From Gilliamella apis (GTDB taxonomy: Bacteria; Pseudomonadota; Gammaproteobacteria; Enterobacterales; Orbaceae), in assembly GCF_030758615.1 (NCBI RefSeq), contig NZ_CP132381.1, positions 2,480,001-2,544,000 on the forward strand: DNA of 64,000 bases. The letters are read 5' to 3'. Of this stretch, positions 52,907-63,245 are shown piece by piece. The translations under genes and the position numbers were made by a program. The notes beneath the pieces are model-generated. The model was not told the origin of the DNA. It made no database searches and saw only the letters and a list, made by a program, of their open reading frames with translations. Within the stretch, counting starts at the first letter, position 1, and each line of letters opens with the position of its first letter.

Positions 52907-53221
52907 TTAAAAGAGTGATAATAATCATAACTTATGAGATAAAACAGAAGCAAACGGAACTAAGATAGGTTGGACTCGACTGCTTTAAAAATAACAAAAT
53001 TTAATGAAAACTATTCATTTTATTATTGTCACATCTATTAGTAATAACTATCAGCAAAACAACTATACTTTTGCTATAACTCATAACGCTATATCAAGTT
53101 ATCATAAAAAATAATAATCTAATTTTGATAATAAAAAATTAATTCCTTACTCGCACTGTCGCTAATTTATGCTAAAATCGCAAAACATGAATAATCTTTC
53201 TTAACATAAGGATGTAACGCA
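52907..53221. other. Divergent promoter region, nucleoside operon and pntAB
   Basis: About 315 AT-rich bases between divergent operons, no gene seen. On the right side TGC-TAAAAT (53170-53178) forms an extended -10 element for pntA, 44 bases before its ATG. The -35 of that promoter is weak. Confidence 0.45.
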
Positions 53222-54754
53222 ATGCATATCGGTATACCAAAAGAACGGTTAGCCAATGAAGCTAGAGTTGCAGCAACACCTCAAACCGTTGGACAACTGT
53301 TAAAACTAGGATTTACAGTTTCAGTAGAACAAGGTGCTGGGCATGCTGCTCATTTCGAAGACCAAGCTTTTATTGATGCTGGAGCCACTATTCAAAGTAC
53401 AAAGGATATTTGGCAAAATGATCTTATTTTAAAATTTCATGCGCCAACTGATGAAGAAATCGCTCTAATGAAAGAGGGATTAACGCTTATCAGCTATATT
53501 TATCCTGCTCAACATAAAGATCTTTTAGAAAAACTTGCAACTAAAAATATCACTGTAATGGCGATGGATTGTGTACCTCGTATTTCACGAGCTCAATCAC
53601 TTGATGCATTAAGTTCAATGTCGAACATTGCTGGTTACCGTTCAGTTATTGAAGCAGCAAACCAGTTCGGTCGTTTCTTTACTGGACAAGTAACAGCAGC
53701 AGGTAAAGTACCACCAGCAAAAGTGTTGGTAATTGGTGCGGGTGTAGCGGGCCTTGCTGCAATTGGTGCGGCAGTTAGCTTAGGTGCTATTGTTCGTGCA
53801 TTCGATACCCGACCTGAAGTTGCAGAACAAATTAATAGTATGGGTGCTGACTTCTTAGAATTAGATTTCGAAGAAGAAGCTGGTTCCGGTGATGGCTATG
53901 CTAAACAAATGTCTGCTGCATTTATTGAAGCAGAAATGGCATTATTTGCTGAACAAGCGAAAGATGTTGACATCATTATTACTACAGCATTAATTCCAGG
54001 TAAACCTGCACCAAAACTTATCTCCAAAGAGATGGTTGAATCGATGAAACCAGGCAGTGTTATTGTTGATTTAGCAGCCTTAACTGGCGGTAACTGTGAA
54101 TTAACTAAACCAGGTGAAGTATTCGAAACTGATAATAATGTTAAAATTGTTGGTTATACTGATTTAGCTAACCGTATGCCTGCACAAGCATCACAATTAT
54201 ACGGTACTAACATTGTTAATTTATTAAAACTACTTGCTAAAGAAAAAGATGGCAATATTGACATCAACTTTGATGATGTAGTGATTCGTGGTGTAACTGT
54301 AGTTAAAGACAAAGAAATAACTTGGCCCGCTCCACCAATTCAAGTTTCAGCACAACCACAGAAAAAAGCGGTTGAGCCTGTGGCTAAACCTGAACCAAAA
54401 CCAATGTCACCAGCCAAAAAATATGGCATTTTAGCTTTATTAATTATTGCCTATTTCTGGTTAGCAAACTCTGTGCCTGAGAGCTTTTTAGGTCACTTTA
54501 CCGTATTTGCTTTATCATGTGTTGTTGGTTATTACGTAGTATGGAATGTAACCCATTCATTACATACACCACTAATGTCAGTTACTAATGCTATATCGGG
54601 TATTATATTAGTCGGTGCAATATTACAAGTCGGTGATGATAATGGCTTAACAACGGCGATTGCCTTCGTTGCTATTTTAATTGCTAGTATCAATATTTTT
54701 GGTGGATTCTTTGTTACTCAAAGAATGCTGAAAATGTTCCAACGTGGCAAGTAA
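53222..54754 (+). CDS. pntA: NAD(P) transhydrogenase subunit alpha PntA
   Basis: Membrane-bound proton-translocating transhydrogenase, which makes NADPH from NADH at the expense of the proton gradient. The N-terminal NAD-binding domain starts [20 protein letters not shown] and holds [17 protein letters not shown] and the RQD-loop-like region; a Pro/Lys-rich linker (about residues 375-400) leads to four C-terminal membrane helices. 510 residues as in E. coli. pntB starts 15 bases after the stop. Confidence 0.97.
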   Translation: MHIGIPKERLANEARVAATPQTVGQLLKLGFTVSVEQGAGHAAHFEDQAFIDAGATIQSTKDIWQNDLILKFHAPTDEEIALMKEGLTLISYIYPAQHKDLLEKLATKNITVMAMDCVPRISRAQSLDALSSMSNIAGYRSVIEAANQFGRFFTGQVTAAGKVPPAKVLVIGAGVAGLAAIGAAVSLGAIVRAFDTRPEVAEQINSMGADFLELDFEEEAGSGDGYAKQMSAAFIEAEMALFAEQAKDVDIIITTALIPGKPAPKLISKEMVESMKPGSVIVDLAALTGGNCELTKPGEVFETDNNVKIVGYTDLANRMPAQASQLYGTNIVNLLKLLAKEKDGNIDINFDDVVIRGVTVVKDKEITWPAPPIQVSAQPQKKAVEPVAKPEPKPMSPAKKYGILALLIIAYFWLANSVPESFLGHFTVFALSCVVGYYVVWNVTHSLHTPLMSVTNAISGIILVGAILQVGDDNGLTTAIAFVAILIASINIFGGFFVTQRMLKMFQRGK

Positions 54755-54769
54755 AGGAGATTATTGATA

Positions 54770-56158
54770 ATGTTAAGTCATGGAATCATTCAAGCAGCTT
54801 ATGTTATTGCTGCATTACTATTTATCTTTAGTTTACGAGGCCTATCAAATCAAGAATCAGCTAAATCTGGAAACATTTATGGCATGATCGGTATGGCAAT
54901 TGCGCTTATTGCTGCTGTTGCTAGTATCAAAGGTGGACTACACTGGATCATTATTGCTATGGTTATTGGTGCCGCTATCGGTCTTTATCTAGCTAAAAAA
55001 GTAGAAATGACCCAAATGCCAGAACTGGTTGCGCTTCTCCATAGTTTTGTTGGTATGGCGGCCGTTCTTGTTGGTATAAACAGCTTCTTAGATCCGCACA
55101 TGGTTGCACCGAATGAAGTAACAATTCATTTAGTTGAAATTTTTGTAGGTGTATTTATCGGTGCTGTTACCTTCTCAGGATCAATTGTAGCATTTGGAAA
55201 GTTAAATGGTAAAATTAGTTCAAAACCATTATCTCTCCCATATAAACACTACCTAAATCTAGCAGCAATAGTTGTATCAGTTATCTTGATGTTTATATTT
55301 ATTAATGTACAAACTGGCGCAGGAGCCTTAGTTTGTTTACTTATCATGACAATTATAGCATTAGTGTTTGGTTTCCACCTTGTAGCATCAATTGGTGGTG
55401 CGGATATGCCTGTTGTTATCTCAATGCTTAATTCCTATTCTGGTTGGGCGGCAGCAGCGGCTGGCTTTATGTTACAAAATGATCTTCTAATTGTAACTGG
55501 TGCATTAGTGGGTTCTTCTGGTGCAATTCTTTCTTACATTATGTGTAAAGCAATGAATCGTTCGTTTATCAGCGTAATTGCCGGTGGTTTTGGTAGTGAT
55601 GGCAGTTCATCAAGCTCTTCAGAAGAAGAACAAGGTGAATACCGTGAAATGCAACCAGCAGAAGTTGCGCAAACCTTAAAAGAAGCTCGTTCAGTAATAA
55701 TCGTACCTGGTTACGGTATGGCCGTTGCGCAAGCTCAAGGTGCAGTAAGTAACATTACTGAAAAACTTCGTGGTATGGGTATAGAAGTTCGCTTTGGTAT
55801 TCACCCAGTTGCAGGACGTTTACCTGGCCATATGAACGTATTATTAGCTGAAGCAAAAGTCCCTTATGATATTGTATTAGAAATGGATGAAATTAATGAT
55901 GACTTCCCTGATACAGATGTTGTTTGGGTAATTGGTGCTAACGATACAGTTAACCCAGCGGCAGAAGAAGATCCTAATAGTCCTATCGCAGGAATGCCGG
56001 TTCTAGAAGTTTGGAAAGCAAAAACTGTCATTATTTCAAAACGCTCAATGAACACCGGCTATGCTGGCGTGCAAAACCCACTATTCTTTAAAGAAAATAG
56101 CTACATGTTATTTGGTGATGCTAAAGATAGTGTTGAAAAAGTGTTGCAAAATTTATAA
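54770..56158 (+). CDS. pntB: NAD(P) transhydrogenase subunit beta PntB
   Basis: Carries nine membrane helices of the proton channel and the C-terminal NADP-binding domain ([38 protein letters not shown]). 462 residues (E. coli 462). AAGGAG lies 10 bases before the ATG at 54770; a TTG at 54764 is closer to it but would add residues absent from the family. Co-transcribed with pntA. Confidence 0.97.
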   Translation: MLSHGIIQAAYVIAALLFIFSLRGLSNQESAKSGNIYGMIGMAIALIAAVASIKGGLHWIIIAMVIGAAIGLYLAKKVEMTQMPELVALLHSFVGMAAVLVGINSFLDPHMVAPNEVTIHLVEIFVGVFIGAVTFSGSIVAFGKLNGKISSKPLSLPYKHYLNLAAIVVSVILMFIFINVQTGAGALVCLLIMTIIALVFGFHLVASIGGADMPVVISMLNSYSGWAAAAAGFMLQNDLLIVTGALVGSSGAILSYIMCKAMNRSFISVIAGGFGSDGSSSSSSEEEQGEYREMQPAEVAQTLKEARSVIIVPGYGMAVAQAQGAVSNITEKLRGMGIEVRFGIHPVAGRLPGHMNVLLAEAKVPYDIVLEMDEINDDFPDTDVVWVIGANDTVNPAAEEDPNSPIAGMPVLEVWKAKTVIISKRSMNTGYAGVQNPLFFKENSYMLFGDAKDSVEKVLQNL

Positions 56159-56180
56159 TAATGTAACCATTAAAAATAAC

Positions 56181-56210
56181 AACAAACTGCGACTTAAGTC
56201 GCAGTTTGTT
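56181..56210 (+). terminator. Bidirectional terminator between pntB and the hydrolase pseudogene
   Basis: Perfect 15-bp inverted repeat AACAAACTGCGACTT / AAGTCGCAGTTTGTT, 22 bases after the pntB stop and 12 bases after the end of the convergent gene. Confidence 0.8.
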
Positions 56211-56222
56211 TAATGACAATTT

Positions 56223-57254
56223 TCATTTTTTGAATGTTTTAGATAAAAAGCCAATAATGAGATCTGTAACTTCACGATGTATCTCACCTCTCGCACGATA
56301 ACCACCATCTTTACAAATAATACTTTCATCTTGTTTTTCTTGATTTAAGATATCTAATGCATTGGATTTACAAATTTGAATAAAACTGAAATGCATTGCA
56401 TCTGGAATAATAATATAAGTTGAGGACGATTTTGGTAGAAATTCTTGTACATAACCTGACTCAAGTTTGGCATCCGTATCATCTATATCTATTCCAGCTC
56501 CAATAATAAGAGCAGGAATTTTAATTTTTTCTAAGCTATCTACGGTGAATCCTCTTGTCAAACCAGCATCTAAAGATATGAATGCCTTTATCCTAGGGTC
56601 TAACATACTTTTATTTAGTTCTGGATTGGCCAAACCAAGTTCAGACATCAAATGACAACCTTTTAAATATGAATACTTTTTACAATCCTCATTGAAAGTG
56701 TCAGTATTAAATCTAGCGCCAGACAGTGCAATTACTGACCAACCACCTAACGAATGGCCTATAGCGACAATCTGATTAAAATTAATAATATTTGTGAATA
56801 TTTGATCTTCAGCCAGAGCATCAATAGTTTTGCTTAAATCCTGCGGACGTAACCATAGTTTAGCTGACTGCTCAGTATTCTTATCAAATATAGTTGTTCC
56901 TGGATGATTAGGAGCTGCAACAATATATCCTTTTGCAGCTAATTCATGTGCAAGCCAGCTTAAATTTTACCAACTGCCACCATAACCATGTGAAAGTAAA
57001 ATTAATGGAGATTGAGTGCTCTTTATTTCCGGTATTTCATCAGTAATAACTTCAGACCCCCAAAAAATAGCATTATCAGCTATAGTTATTAAATTTTGCT
57101 TATTATTAGTTGCATACCAAACAGCAATATCTAATGGTCTTCCATCTTGTATATCATAGTAAATTCGCTTGAAACCAATATGTTCTGATGCGTTGGAAAT
57201 AAGAGGAAAAAGCACAATAAATAAATTAATTACTAAGAAAAGGGGCTTTACCAT
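56223..57254 (-). pseudogene. Secreted alpha/beta hydrolase (PAF-acetylhydrolase/dienelactone hydrolase-like) with one in-frame stop
   Basis: A single reading frame of 343 codons, interrupted only by TAA at 56967-56969. The N-terminal part has a signal peptide (MVKPLFLVINLFIVLFPLIS then NASEH) and the oxyanion motif LILLSHGYGGSW. After the stop the same frame continues NLSWLAHELAAKGYIVAAP, the nucleophile elbow GHSLGGWS, FISLDAGLTRGF and the catalytic Asp/His region ending DAMHFSFIQIC. No other lesion was found on reading every codon between 56652 and 56966. The substrate is unknown; lipase or short-chain esterase activity is typical. The mutation is probably recent, or a sequencing error. 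Confidence 0.8.
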
Positions 57255-57401
57255 ACATTATCCTTAACAAGATCATTTTTATTAACATTCTAAATAAAAA
57301 AAATTAAAATCATTATAAAATGATTTAATAAAGTTTATTAATGACAATTATTATTGAGCTCTAAATTACAGTCTAAAATAAATATAAAATGAAAGAAATG
57401 A

Positions 57402-58046
57402 TCAATGATTTTCAAGTTTTACTTGTTCTTTATGATAAAGGTAATAAGCCCCTCGAGAAACCATTCGAAGTTGAAAAATAAGATCTTCTATTAATTTTTG
57501 ACGTTGAATAGTGTCAAAATCAAGCGCTTCAGCACCAGCATTGAAAGCAATGGTAACCATCGCTTCTGCTTGAGCTTCATTATAATGATGTGGCATTTGA
57601 TTAGCATGATCTAAATAGTCAACAAGCTCGACGATAAAATGCTGAATTTCACGAGCAATAGCCGATCGAAAATCAGAAGATGTTCCGGCTTTTTCACGCA
57701 GTAATAACAAGAATACTTTAGGGTTTTTATCTATAAATTCAATAAAGGTGGTTACAGAAGTCCGAAGCACGCTGCCACCTTTTTCGATACGTTTTCGAGC
57801 TTGTCTTAACAATTGGCGAAGCGTTAAACCACTTTCATCAACCATCGCTAAACCTAATTCATCCATATCACGAAAATGTCGATAAAATGAGGTGGCGGCA
57901 ATACCTGCTTCACGAGCAACTTCACGCAAACTTAAACTAGCAAAACCCTGTTCAGCATTAAGTTGATTAAACGCAGCATCAATTAAACTTCTACGCGTTC
58001 TTTCCTTTTGCTGCGCTCTGACACCACCGGGTTTAATGTTTTTCAT
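57402..58046 (-). CDS. fabR: Unsaturated fatty acid synthesis repressor FabR
   Basis: TetR-family repressor of fabA and fabB that senses acyl-thioester pools. The helix-turn-helix reads [20 protein letters not shown], then [20 protein letters not shown], nearly identical to E. coli FabR; the ligand domain retains [20 protein letters not shown] and [20 protein letters not shown]. 214 residues from the ATG at 58046; a TTG two codons earlier is less likely. It lies 33 bases downstream of oxyR in the same orientation; the two genes are also close in E. coli. Confidence 0.94.
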   Translation of the reverse strand: MKNIKPGGVRAQQKERTRRSLIDAAFNQLNAEQGFASLSLREVAREAGIAATSFYRHFRDMDELGLAMVDESGLTLRQLLRQARKRIEKGGSVLRTSVTTFIEFIDKNPKVFLLLLREKAGTSSDFRSAIAREIQHFIVELVDYLDHANQMPHHYNEAQAEAMVTIAFNAGAEALDFDTIQRQKLIEDLIFQLRMVSRGAYYLYHKEQVKLENH

Positions 58047-58079
58047 TTTCAAAATTCATCATGATACAAATATAAGTTA

Positions 58080-59006
58080 TCAGTTTGTTTGACCTAATAA
58101 TCGCTCTTTTTCTGCAAATACTTTTGGCATATGATCACGAATAGTTTTAGCTATAGTTTCATAACGTGCTCTTAATGGAGAACCTGGTCGATAAATCAAA
58201 GCAATACTTCGCGTCGGTATAGGATCATTACAAGGAATATAACAAATATTATCGCGAGTACGCTCATTCGGAGCTGCCAGCTCTGGAAATAAGGTAATTC
58301 CACGGCCAGCTGATATCATACTACGCAATGTTTCTAAACTTGTTGCTTTAAATTGTTTGTCTTCATCGATTCCTACTTGAAAACAATATCCCATTGCATG
58401 TTCACGCAAACAGTGACCATCTTCTAACATTAAAAATTTTTGCCCTTTTAAATTAGAAAGTTTAACTGTTTGTTTAGTGGCTAATTCGTCATTTGCTGGA
58501 ACGGCTAGAAACATAGGTTCATTAAATAGTGGTAATTCAATAAATTGTGCCGTTTCTTTTACTTGAGCAATAATCGCACAATCCAGCTTCCCACTCTCAA
58601 GTTGAGCAACAATATTGGCGGTTTGAGCTTCATGTAAATAAAGTTCTAATTGAGGAAAAGATTCATGTAATACCGTAATTACATGTGGTAATAAATAGGG
58701 GGCAATAGTAGGAATCAAACCTATATGCATCGGGCCAGACATCTCTTCGCCTTGACGACTAGCCATCTCTTTTAAAATTTGTATATTACGTAAAATTTCT
58801 TTGGCTTGCTCAACAAGCATCATGCCGGTTTGGGTAAATAACACTTTGCGACTAGTTCGCTCAAGTAACATTACACCTAATTCGTCTTCAAGTTTTCTGA
58901 TTTGACCACTTAATGTTGGTTGACTAACATTACAAGCATCTGCTGCTTTACGAAAGTGCCGAAATTCAGCTAACGATACAAAATATTCCAAATCACGAAT
59001 ATTCAT
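58080..59006 (-). CDS. oxyR: Hydrogen peroxide-responsive regulator OxyR
   Basis: LysR-family activator. The N-terminal helix-turn-helix reads FRKAADACNVSQPTLSGQIR, then KLEDELGVMLLERTSRKVLF. The redox pair is intact in EDGHCLREHAMGYCFQ: two cysteines nine residues apart, equal to Cys199 and Cys208 of E. coli. The His in GIGLIPT-type ligand pocket region and the C-terminal STIALIYRPGSPLRARYE-like segment are present. 308 residues. Probably co-transcribed with fabR. Confidence 0.96.
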   Translation of the reverse strand: MNIRDLEYFVSLAEFRHFRKAADACNVSQPTLSGQIRKLEDELGVMLLERTSRKVLFTQTGMMLVEQAKEILRNIQILKEMASRQGEEMSGPMHIGLIPTIAPYLLPHVITVLHESFPQLELYLHEAQTANIVAQLESGKLDCAIIAQVKETAQFIELPLFNEPMFLAVPANDELATKQTVKLSNLKGQKFLMLEDGHCLREHAMGYCFQVGIDEDKQFKATSLETLRSMISAGRGITLFPELAAPNERTRDNICYIPCNDPIPTRSIALIYRPGSPLRARYETIAKTIRDHMPKVFAEKERLLGQTN

Positions 59007-59384
59007 AGTGTCCCCAAAAAATTATCAGTTAATGGTTATATACTCAGAAATATAATAAATAGATATAAAATACTACTGTTTTTTGTATAAAAATCATTTA
59101 TAAAATAAGAGTATCAAATTCAGTAAAATTAATTAGTCATTTAAATACAGATAAAACCTGTTGTTATGCATAATTTCTTGATGCTTAATAGGCTAACTTT
59201 ATTAATTGTACTATATAAATTGCTATTGTTGATAATTATGTTTAAAAAATCAAATAGAATCTTTGATGATTATAAACTAAATCCCATCATTCTACTTACC
59301 ATAGTCATACTAAGAAAAATGGAAAGTTAAAAGTAATTGCGATATAATCGCGCGCTAGATTGCTATATAGACTATTATTAATTT
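59007..59384. other. Divergent promoter region between oxyR and pcnB
   Basis: About 380 AT-rich bases with no gene. It must carry the oxyR and pcnB promoters; a TATAAT-like hexamer (ATATAATCG, near 59342-59349) lies about 45 bases before the pcnB start. Confidence 0.45.
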
Positions 59385-59394
59385 GAGGTGTGCT

Positions 59395-60729
59395 ATTTTT
59401 AAACAAGTTTCTCGCTTTTATCGTAAAATGTTTCAGCATGAAGAACAGCAAAAATCGCACTATGTCTGCATTTCTCGTAATGAACATAATATTTCTCGTA
59501 AAAATATAAGCGAAAATGCCTTAAAAGTTCTTTATCGCTTAAATAAACAAGGATATGAAGCTTATTTAGTTGGTGGATGTATTAGAGATCTTCTCTTAGG
59601 TAAAAAACCTAAAGACTTTGATATTGCCACAAATGCAACTCCAGAACAAATTCAAAAAGTATTTCGTAATTGTCGCTTGATCGGAAGACGTTTTCGCCTA
59701 GCTCATATTATGTTCGGTAAAGAGATAATTGAAGTCGCTACCTTTCGTGGTGACCATGATGGCCAAAGTGAACAGACCAATATATCTAAACGTTCACAAT
59801 CTGGCATGCTATTACGTGACAATGTATACGGTACGATTGAACAAGATGCTATTCGCCGTGACTTCACGATGAATGCCCTTTACTATAATGTGAAAGACTT
59901 TAGTATCCGTGATTATTGTGGCGGATTAAATGATTTAAAAAATGGCATTATTCGATTAATTGGTGATCCGCAAACAAGGTATCGTGAAGATCCAGTTAGA
60001 ATGTTAAGAACAATTCGTTTCGCGGCGAAACTTAACATGAAAATTGATCAAGCAACGGCAGATCCCATAAAAACACTTGCGCCATTATTAAATAATATTC
60101 CATCAGCACGACTTTTTGATGAATCTTTAAAATTATTGCAATCTGGTCATGGTTACAATACTTATATTTTATTAAAACAGTACCAATTATTTGAACAACT
60201 TTTTCCAGTAATTGAACGCTTATTTGTACAAAATAATAATGGTAATCTGGAAAAGATTATTGCTCACGTATTAAAAAATACTGATTATCGAATAGAAAAC
60301 AAGCAACGTGTCAATCCAGCTTTTTTATACGCTGCCTTTTTTTGGTATCCAATTATAGAACAGACTCAGATTAACAGTATTGAAAGCGGTTTACAGTATT
60401 ATGATTCTTTTTCTATGGCCATTAATGATGTATTAAGCGAACAATGCCGAATTATCGCTATACCCAAACGATTAACAAATGTAATGAGTGACATTTGGCG
60501 TTTACAATTAAGAATGAGAAAGCGTGAGGGGAAACGCGCCTTTGCGATTTTGGAACACCCAAAATTTCGTGCCGCTTATGATTTACTAGAAATGCGATCA
60601 TCTATTGAAAAAGGTGAATTGTTAGATTTAGCCAAATGGTGGGATGAATTTCAACATGTATCCACCGAAAGAAAAATATCTATGGTTAAACAACTTGGTA
60701 AAAGCAATAAACGACGTATTAAACGTTAA
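59395..60729 (+). CDS. pcnB: Poly(A) polymerase I PcnB, AUU start
   Basis: Adds 3' poly(A) tails that mark RNA for decay. Nucleotidyltransferase motifs are [20 protein letters not shown], followed by [11 protein letters not shown], and the RNA-binding region includes [20 protein letters not shown]. Alignment with E. coli PcnB (which starts FTRVANF after a rare AUU codon) places the start at ATT 59395 ([12 protein letters not shown]). GAGG at 59385-59388 is 6 bases upstream. The in-frame TTG at 59383 overlaps that ribosome site and is not supported. 444 residues. Confidence 0.93.
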   Translation: MFKQVSRFYRKMFQHEEQQKSHYVCISRNEHNISRKNISENALKVLYRLNKQGYEAYLVGGCIRDLLLGKKPKDFDIATNATPEQIQKVFRNCRLIGRRFRLAHIMFGKEIIEVATFRGDHDGQSEQTNISKRSQSGMLLRDNVYGTIEQDAIRRDFTMNALYYNVKDFSIRDYCGGLNDLKNGIIRLIGDPQTRYREDPVRMLRTIRFAAKLNMKIDQATADPIKTLAPLLNNIPSARLFDESLKLLQSGHGYNTYILLKQYQLFEQLFPVIERLFVQNNNGNLEKIIAHVLKNTDYRIENKQRVNPAFLYAAFFWYPIIEQTQINSIESGLQYYDSFSMAINDVLSEQCRIIAIPKRLTNVMSDIWRLQLRMRKREGKRAFAILEHPKFRAAYDLLEMRSSIEKGELLDLAKWWDEFQHVSTERKISMVKQLGKSNKRRIKR

Positions 60730-60735
60730 TTTTCA

Positions 60736-60764
60736 TTCGCACTTTTACAAATAACCGCTATAAT
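60736..60764 (+). promoter_or_regulatory. Probable lptD-surA promoter
   Basis: TTCGCA and a perfect TATAAT separated by 17 bases, ending 39 bases before the lptD ATG. The -35 matches four of six consensus positions. Confidence 0.5.
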
Positions 60765-60803
60765 GTTTTAATTAAAATAATCATAATTACACTCTAATCA
60801 TTG

Positions 60804-63185
60804 ATGAAAAAATTATCACTCTCTCTTATTGCTATAGCTGTTTCATTTTCTTTGTATAATTATGATAGTACTAGCTATGCAATTGGCATACCTAAAAACG
60901 AAACGAGCAATCCTCAGTGTCTTATTAATGTACCAAAATTTGATCGCCCAATAGTAAACGGTGATATAAATTCATTACCGGTTAATGCAGAATCTGATAA
61001 ATTTGAAGCAATTTATCCTAATTTAGCTATCTATAGTGGCGATGTGTATGTTGAACAGGGTAACCGCACCGTTTTAGCAGATAAAGTAACTATTGATTCT
61101 AAAGATGCAAATAACCGTATGGCAATATTGGATGGAAACATCACTTATCAAGATAATTTGATAAAAATGAAAGGTAATCATGCGGCGATAAACCTCAATA
61201 ATAATGATTCAAATATGAATCCTAGTGAATATCATTTAGTTGATCGGCTTGGACGAGGTAAAGCTGATGAAATGAAATTGGAAAAAAATCGCTATATAAT
61301 TCTAAAAAATGGTAGTTTTACTTCTTGTCCGGTAGATGATAGTACTTGGAATATTAAAGGTACTACTGTAATTCATGATAACGAGGAACAATTACTTGAA
61401 GTTTGGAATGCAATATTTAGCATCGGTAAAGTCCCTGTTCTATATTCGCCTTATTTACAATTACCTACCGGCAATAAAAGACGTTCTGGTTTATTAATGC
61501 CAACCTTTAATTATGATAGTACCGATGGTATTGATTTCGCTTTACCTTTTTATTGGAACATTGCACCAAATTATGATGCAACATTAACACCAAGAGTATT
61601 CCAACATCGTGGTGTGCAATTACAAACCGAATTCCGATACTTGAATCAATTAGGATTAGGAACTATCGCATTTGACTGGTTACAACATGATAAAAAATAC
61701 CGAGAAGATAGAAAAATATTATTAAATGGTAATAATTATGATGATAATAATAATCGATGGTTATTCCATTGGAAAAATGATGAATTAATAAACTATAATT
61801 GGCGCTTATTTACTGATGTTACACGGGTTAGTGATAACCAGTATTTAACTGATCTTAATCCTAAATACGCTTCTCAAACAGCTGGATACTTAACACAATT
61901 TTATAAATTAGCATATAATAATGAAAATTGGGATATTGCTCTAGGTTATAAACATTTTCAACAATTTCATTATAAAAATCTTTACCAAACTCAACCTCAA
62001 TTGGACATTACCTACTATAATTACGATTTGGGTCCACTAAAATTCAAGACATTTTCACAGGTGTCTCATTTTATAAACGAAGCCAAAAATAAACCCAATG
62101 CATGGCGAGCTCATATTGAACCAACTCTCAATTATACAGTAACAAATTCTTGGTCTTCGTTAGCAACTGAAACAGGTTTGATGGCAACTCACTACAAACA
62201 ACAAAATCTTAAAAGATATAATAGGGTAAATAAAAGTTCAGATAAAAAGTTAGATAGTAATGTGAATCGTTTCATACCTAAATTTAGCCTAGATGGTAAA
62301 GTTATTTTCGAACGAGATTTTAAGTTTATGGATGGTTATAATCAAACACTTGAACCTCGTATTAAATATACCTATATCCCCTATCGCAATCAATCCAATA
62401 TCAATAATTACGACTCAAGCTTTTTACAAGCTGATTATGTCGGTTTATTTAGAGAACAGTCTTATAGTGGTCTAGATCGTATAGCATCAACAAATAAACT
62501 CGCTACAGGCGTGACTACACGTTTTTATGATAGTAATAAGATTGAAAAATTTAACTTATCCCTTGGTCAAATTACTTATTTCACTAAATCTAAAACGAGT
62601 GAGAATAATAATGAATTAGATAAAAATTCAGATACTGGTAGTATTACATGGGCAACGGATAATTTTTGGCGTATCAGTAATGATATTATTTTTCGTAGTG
62701 GCATCCAATATGACACTCGGATTGATACTATTGCTTTAGCCAATACAACTTTTGAGTATCATCCTACTAGTGATAAATTTATACGATTATCTTATCGATA
62801 TGCAAACCATGATTATATTGCTACAGTAGACGAAAGGTATAAACGTTCATCAGATAAACTTTATAAACAAGATTTGTCTCAGGCGGGAGTTATGGCTAGT
62901 TGGCCATTATCAGAAACAATAAATGCTGTTGGTTCTTATTATTATGATACTAAGTTAGACCAAATTGCTGATAGCTTTATTGGTTTACATTATAGTGACT
63001 GTTGTTGGGGAGTGACCATGCAATATGGCCGAAAACTAACCGATTGGGATAATACAACGCATATAAGTAAATATAAAAATAAACTTTCAATTAATTTTGA
63101 ATTACAAGGCTTAGGAAATAATAATGATAGTACAGCCAAAATGTTAGATTTTGGTAAATTACCTTATATATCAACATTTGAATAA
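60804..63185 (+). CDS. lptD: LPS-assembly protein LptD
   Basis: Outer-membrane beta-barrel that, with LptE, inserts lipopolysaccharide into the outer leaflet. Signal peptide (MKKLSLSLIAIAVSFSLYNY, cut near TSYA), then an OstA/LptA-like periplasmic jellyroll (about residues 60-200) and a C-terminal barrel. The four disulfide cysteines are present: one in NPQCLINVP, one in TSCPVDD and the adjacent pair in DCCWGVTM. 793 residues from the ATG at 60804 (E. coli 784). surA follows 60 bases later, the conserved order. Confidence 0.96.
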   Translation: MKKLSLSLIAIAVSFSLYNYDSTSYAIGIPKNETSNPQCLINVPKFDRPIVNGDINSLPVNAESDKFEAIYPNLAIYSGDVYVEQGNRTVLADKVTIDSKDANNRMAILDGNITYQDNLIKMKGNHAAINLNNNDSNMNPSEYHLVDRLGRGKADEMKLEKNRYIILKNGSFTSCPVDDSTWNIKGTTVIHDNEEQLLEVWNAIFSIGKVPVLYSPYLQLPTGNKRRSGLLMPTFNYDSTDGIDFALPFYWNIAPNYDATLTPRVFQHRGVQLQTEFRYLNQLGLGTIAFDWLQHDKKYREDRKILLNGNNYDDNNNRWLFHWKNDELINYNWRLFTDVTRVSDNQYLTDLNPKYASQTAGYLTQFYKLAYNNENWDIALGYKHFQQFHYKNLYQTQPQLDITYYNYDLGPLKFKTFSQVSHFINEAKNKPNAWRAHIEPTLNYTVTNSWSSLATETGLMATHYKQQNLKRYNRVNKSSDKKLDSNVNRFIPKFSLDGKVIFERDFKFMDGYNQTLEPRIKYTYIPYRNQSNINNYDSSFLQADYVGLFREQSYSGLDRIASTNKLATGVTTRFYDSNKIEKFNLSLGQITYFTKSKTSENNNELDKNSDTGSITWATDNFWRISNDIIFRSGIQYDTRIDTIALANTTFEYHPTSDKFIRLSYRYANHDYIATVDERYKRSSDKLYKQDLSQAGVMASWPLSETINAVGSYYYDTKLDQIADSFIGLHYSDCCWGVTMQYGRKLTDWDNTTHISKYKNKLSINFELQGLGNNNDSTAKMLDFGKLPYISTFE

Positions 63186-63245
63186 ACTAACTAATAAATT
63201 TATAGTGATAAAATTAATATCACAACAATAATGAGTTGAATAAAT

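Noticed and set aside
59383..59394. TTG at 59383 as pcnB start
   Set aside because: It overlaps the GAGG ribosome site, and the extra residues have no counterpart in E. coli PcnB.
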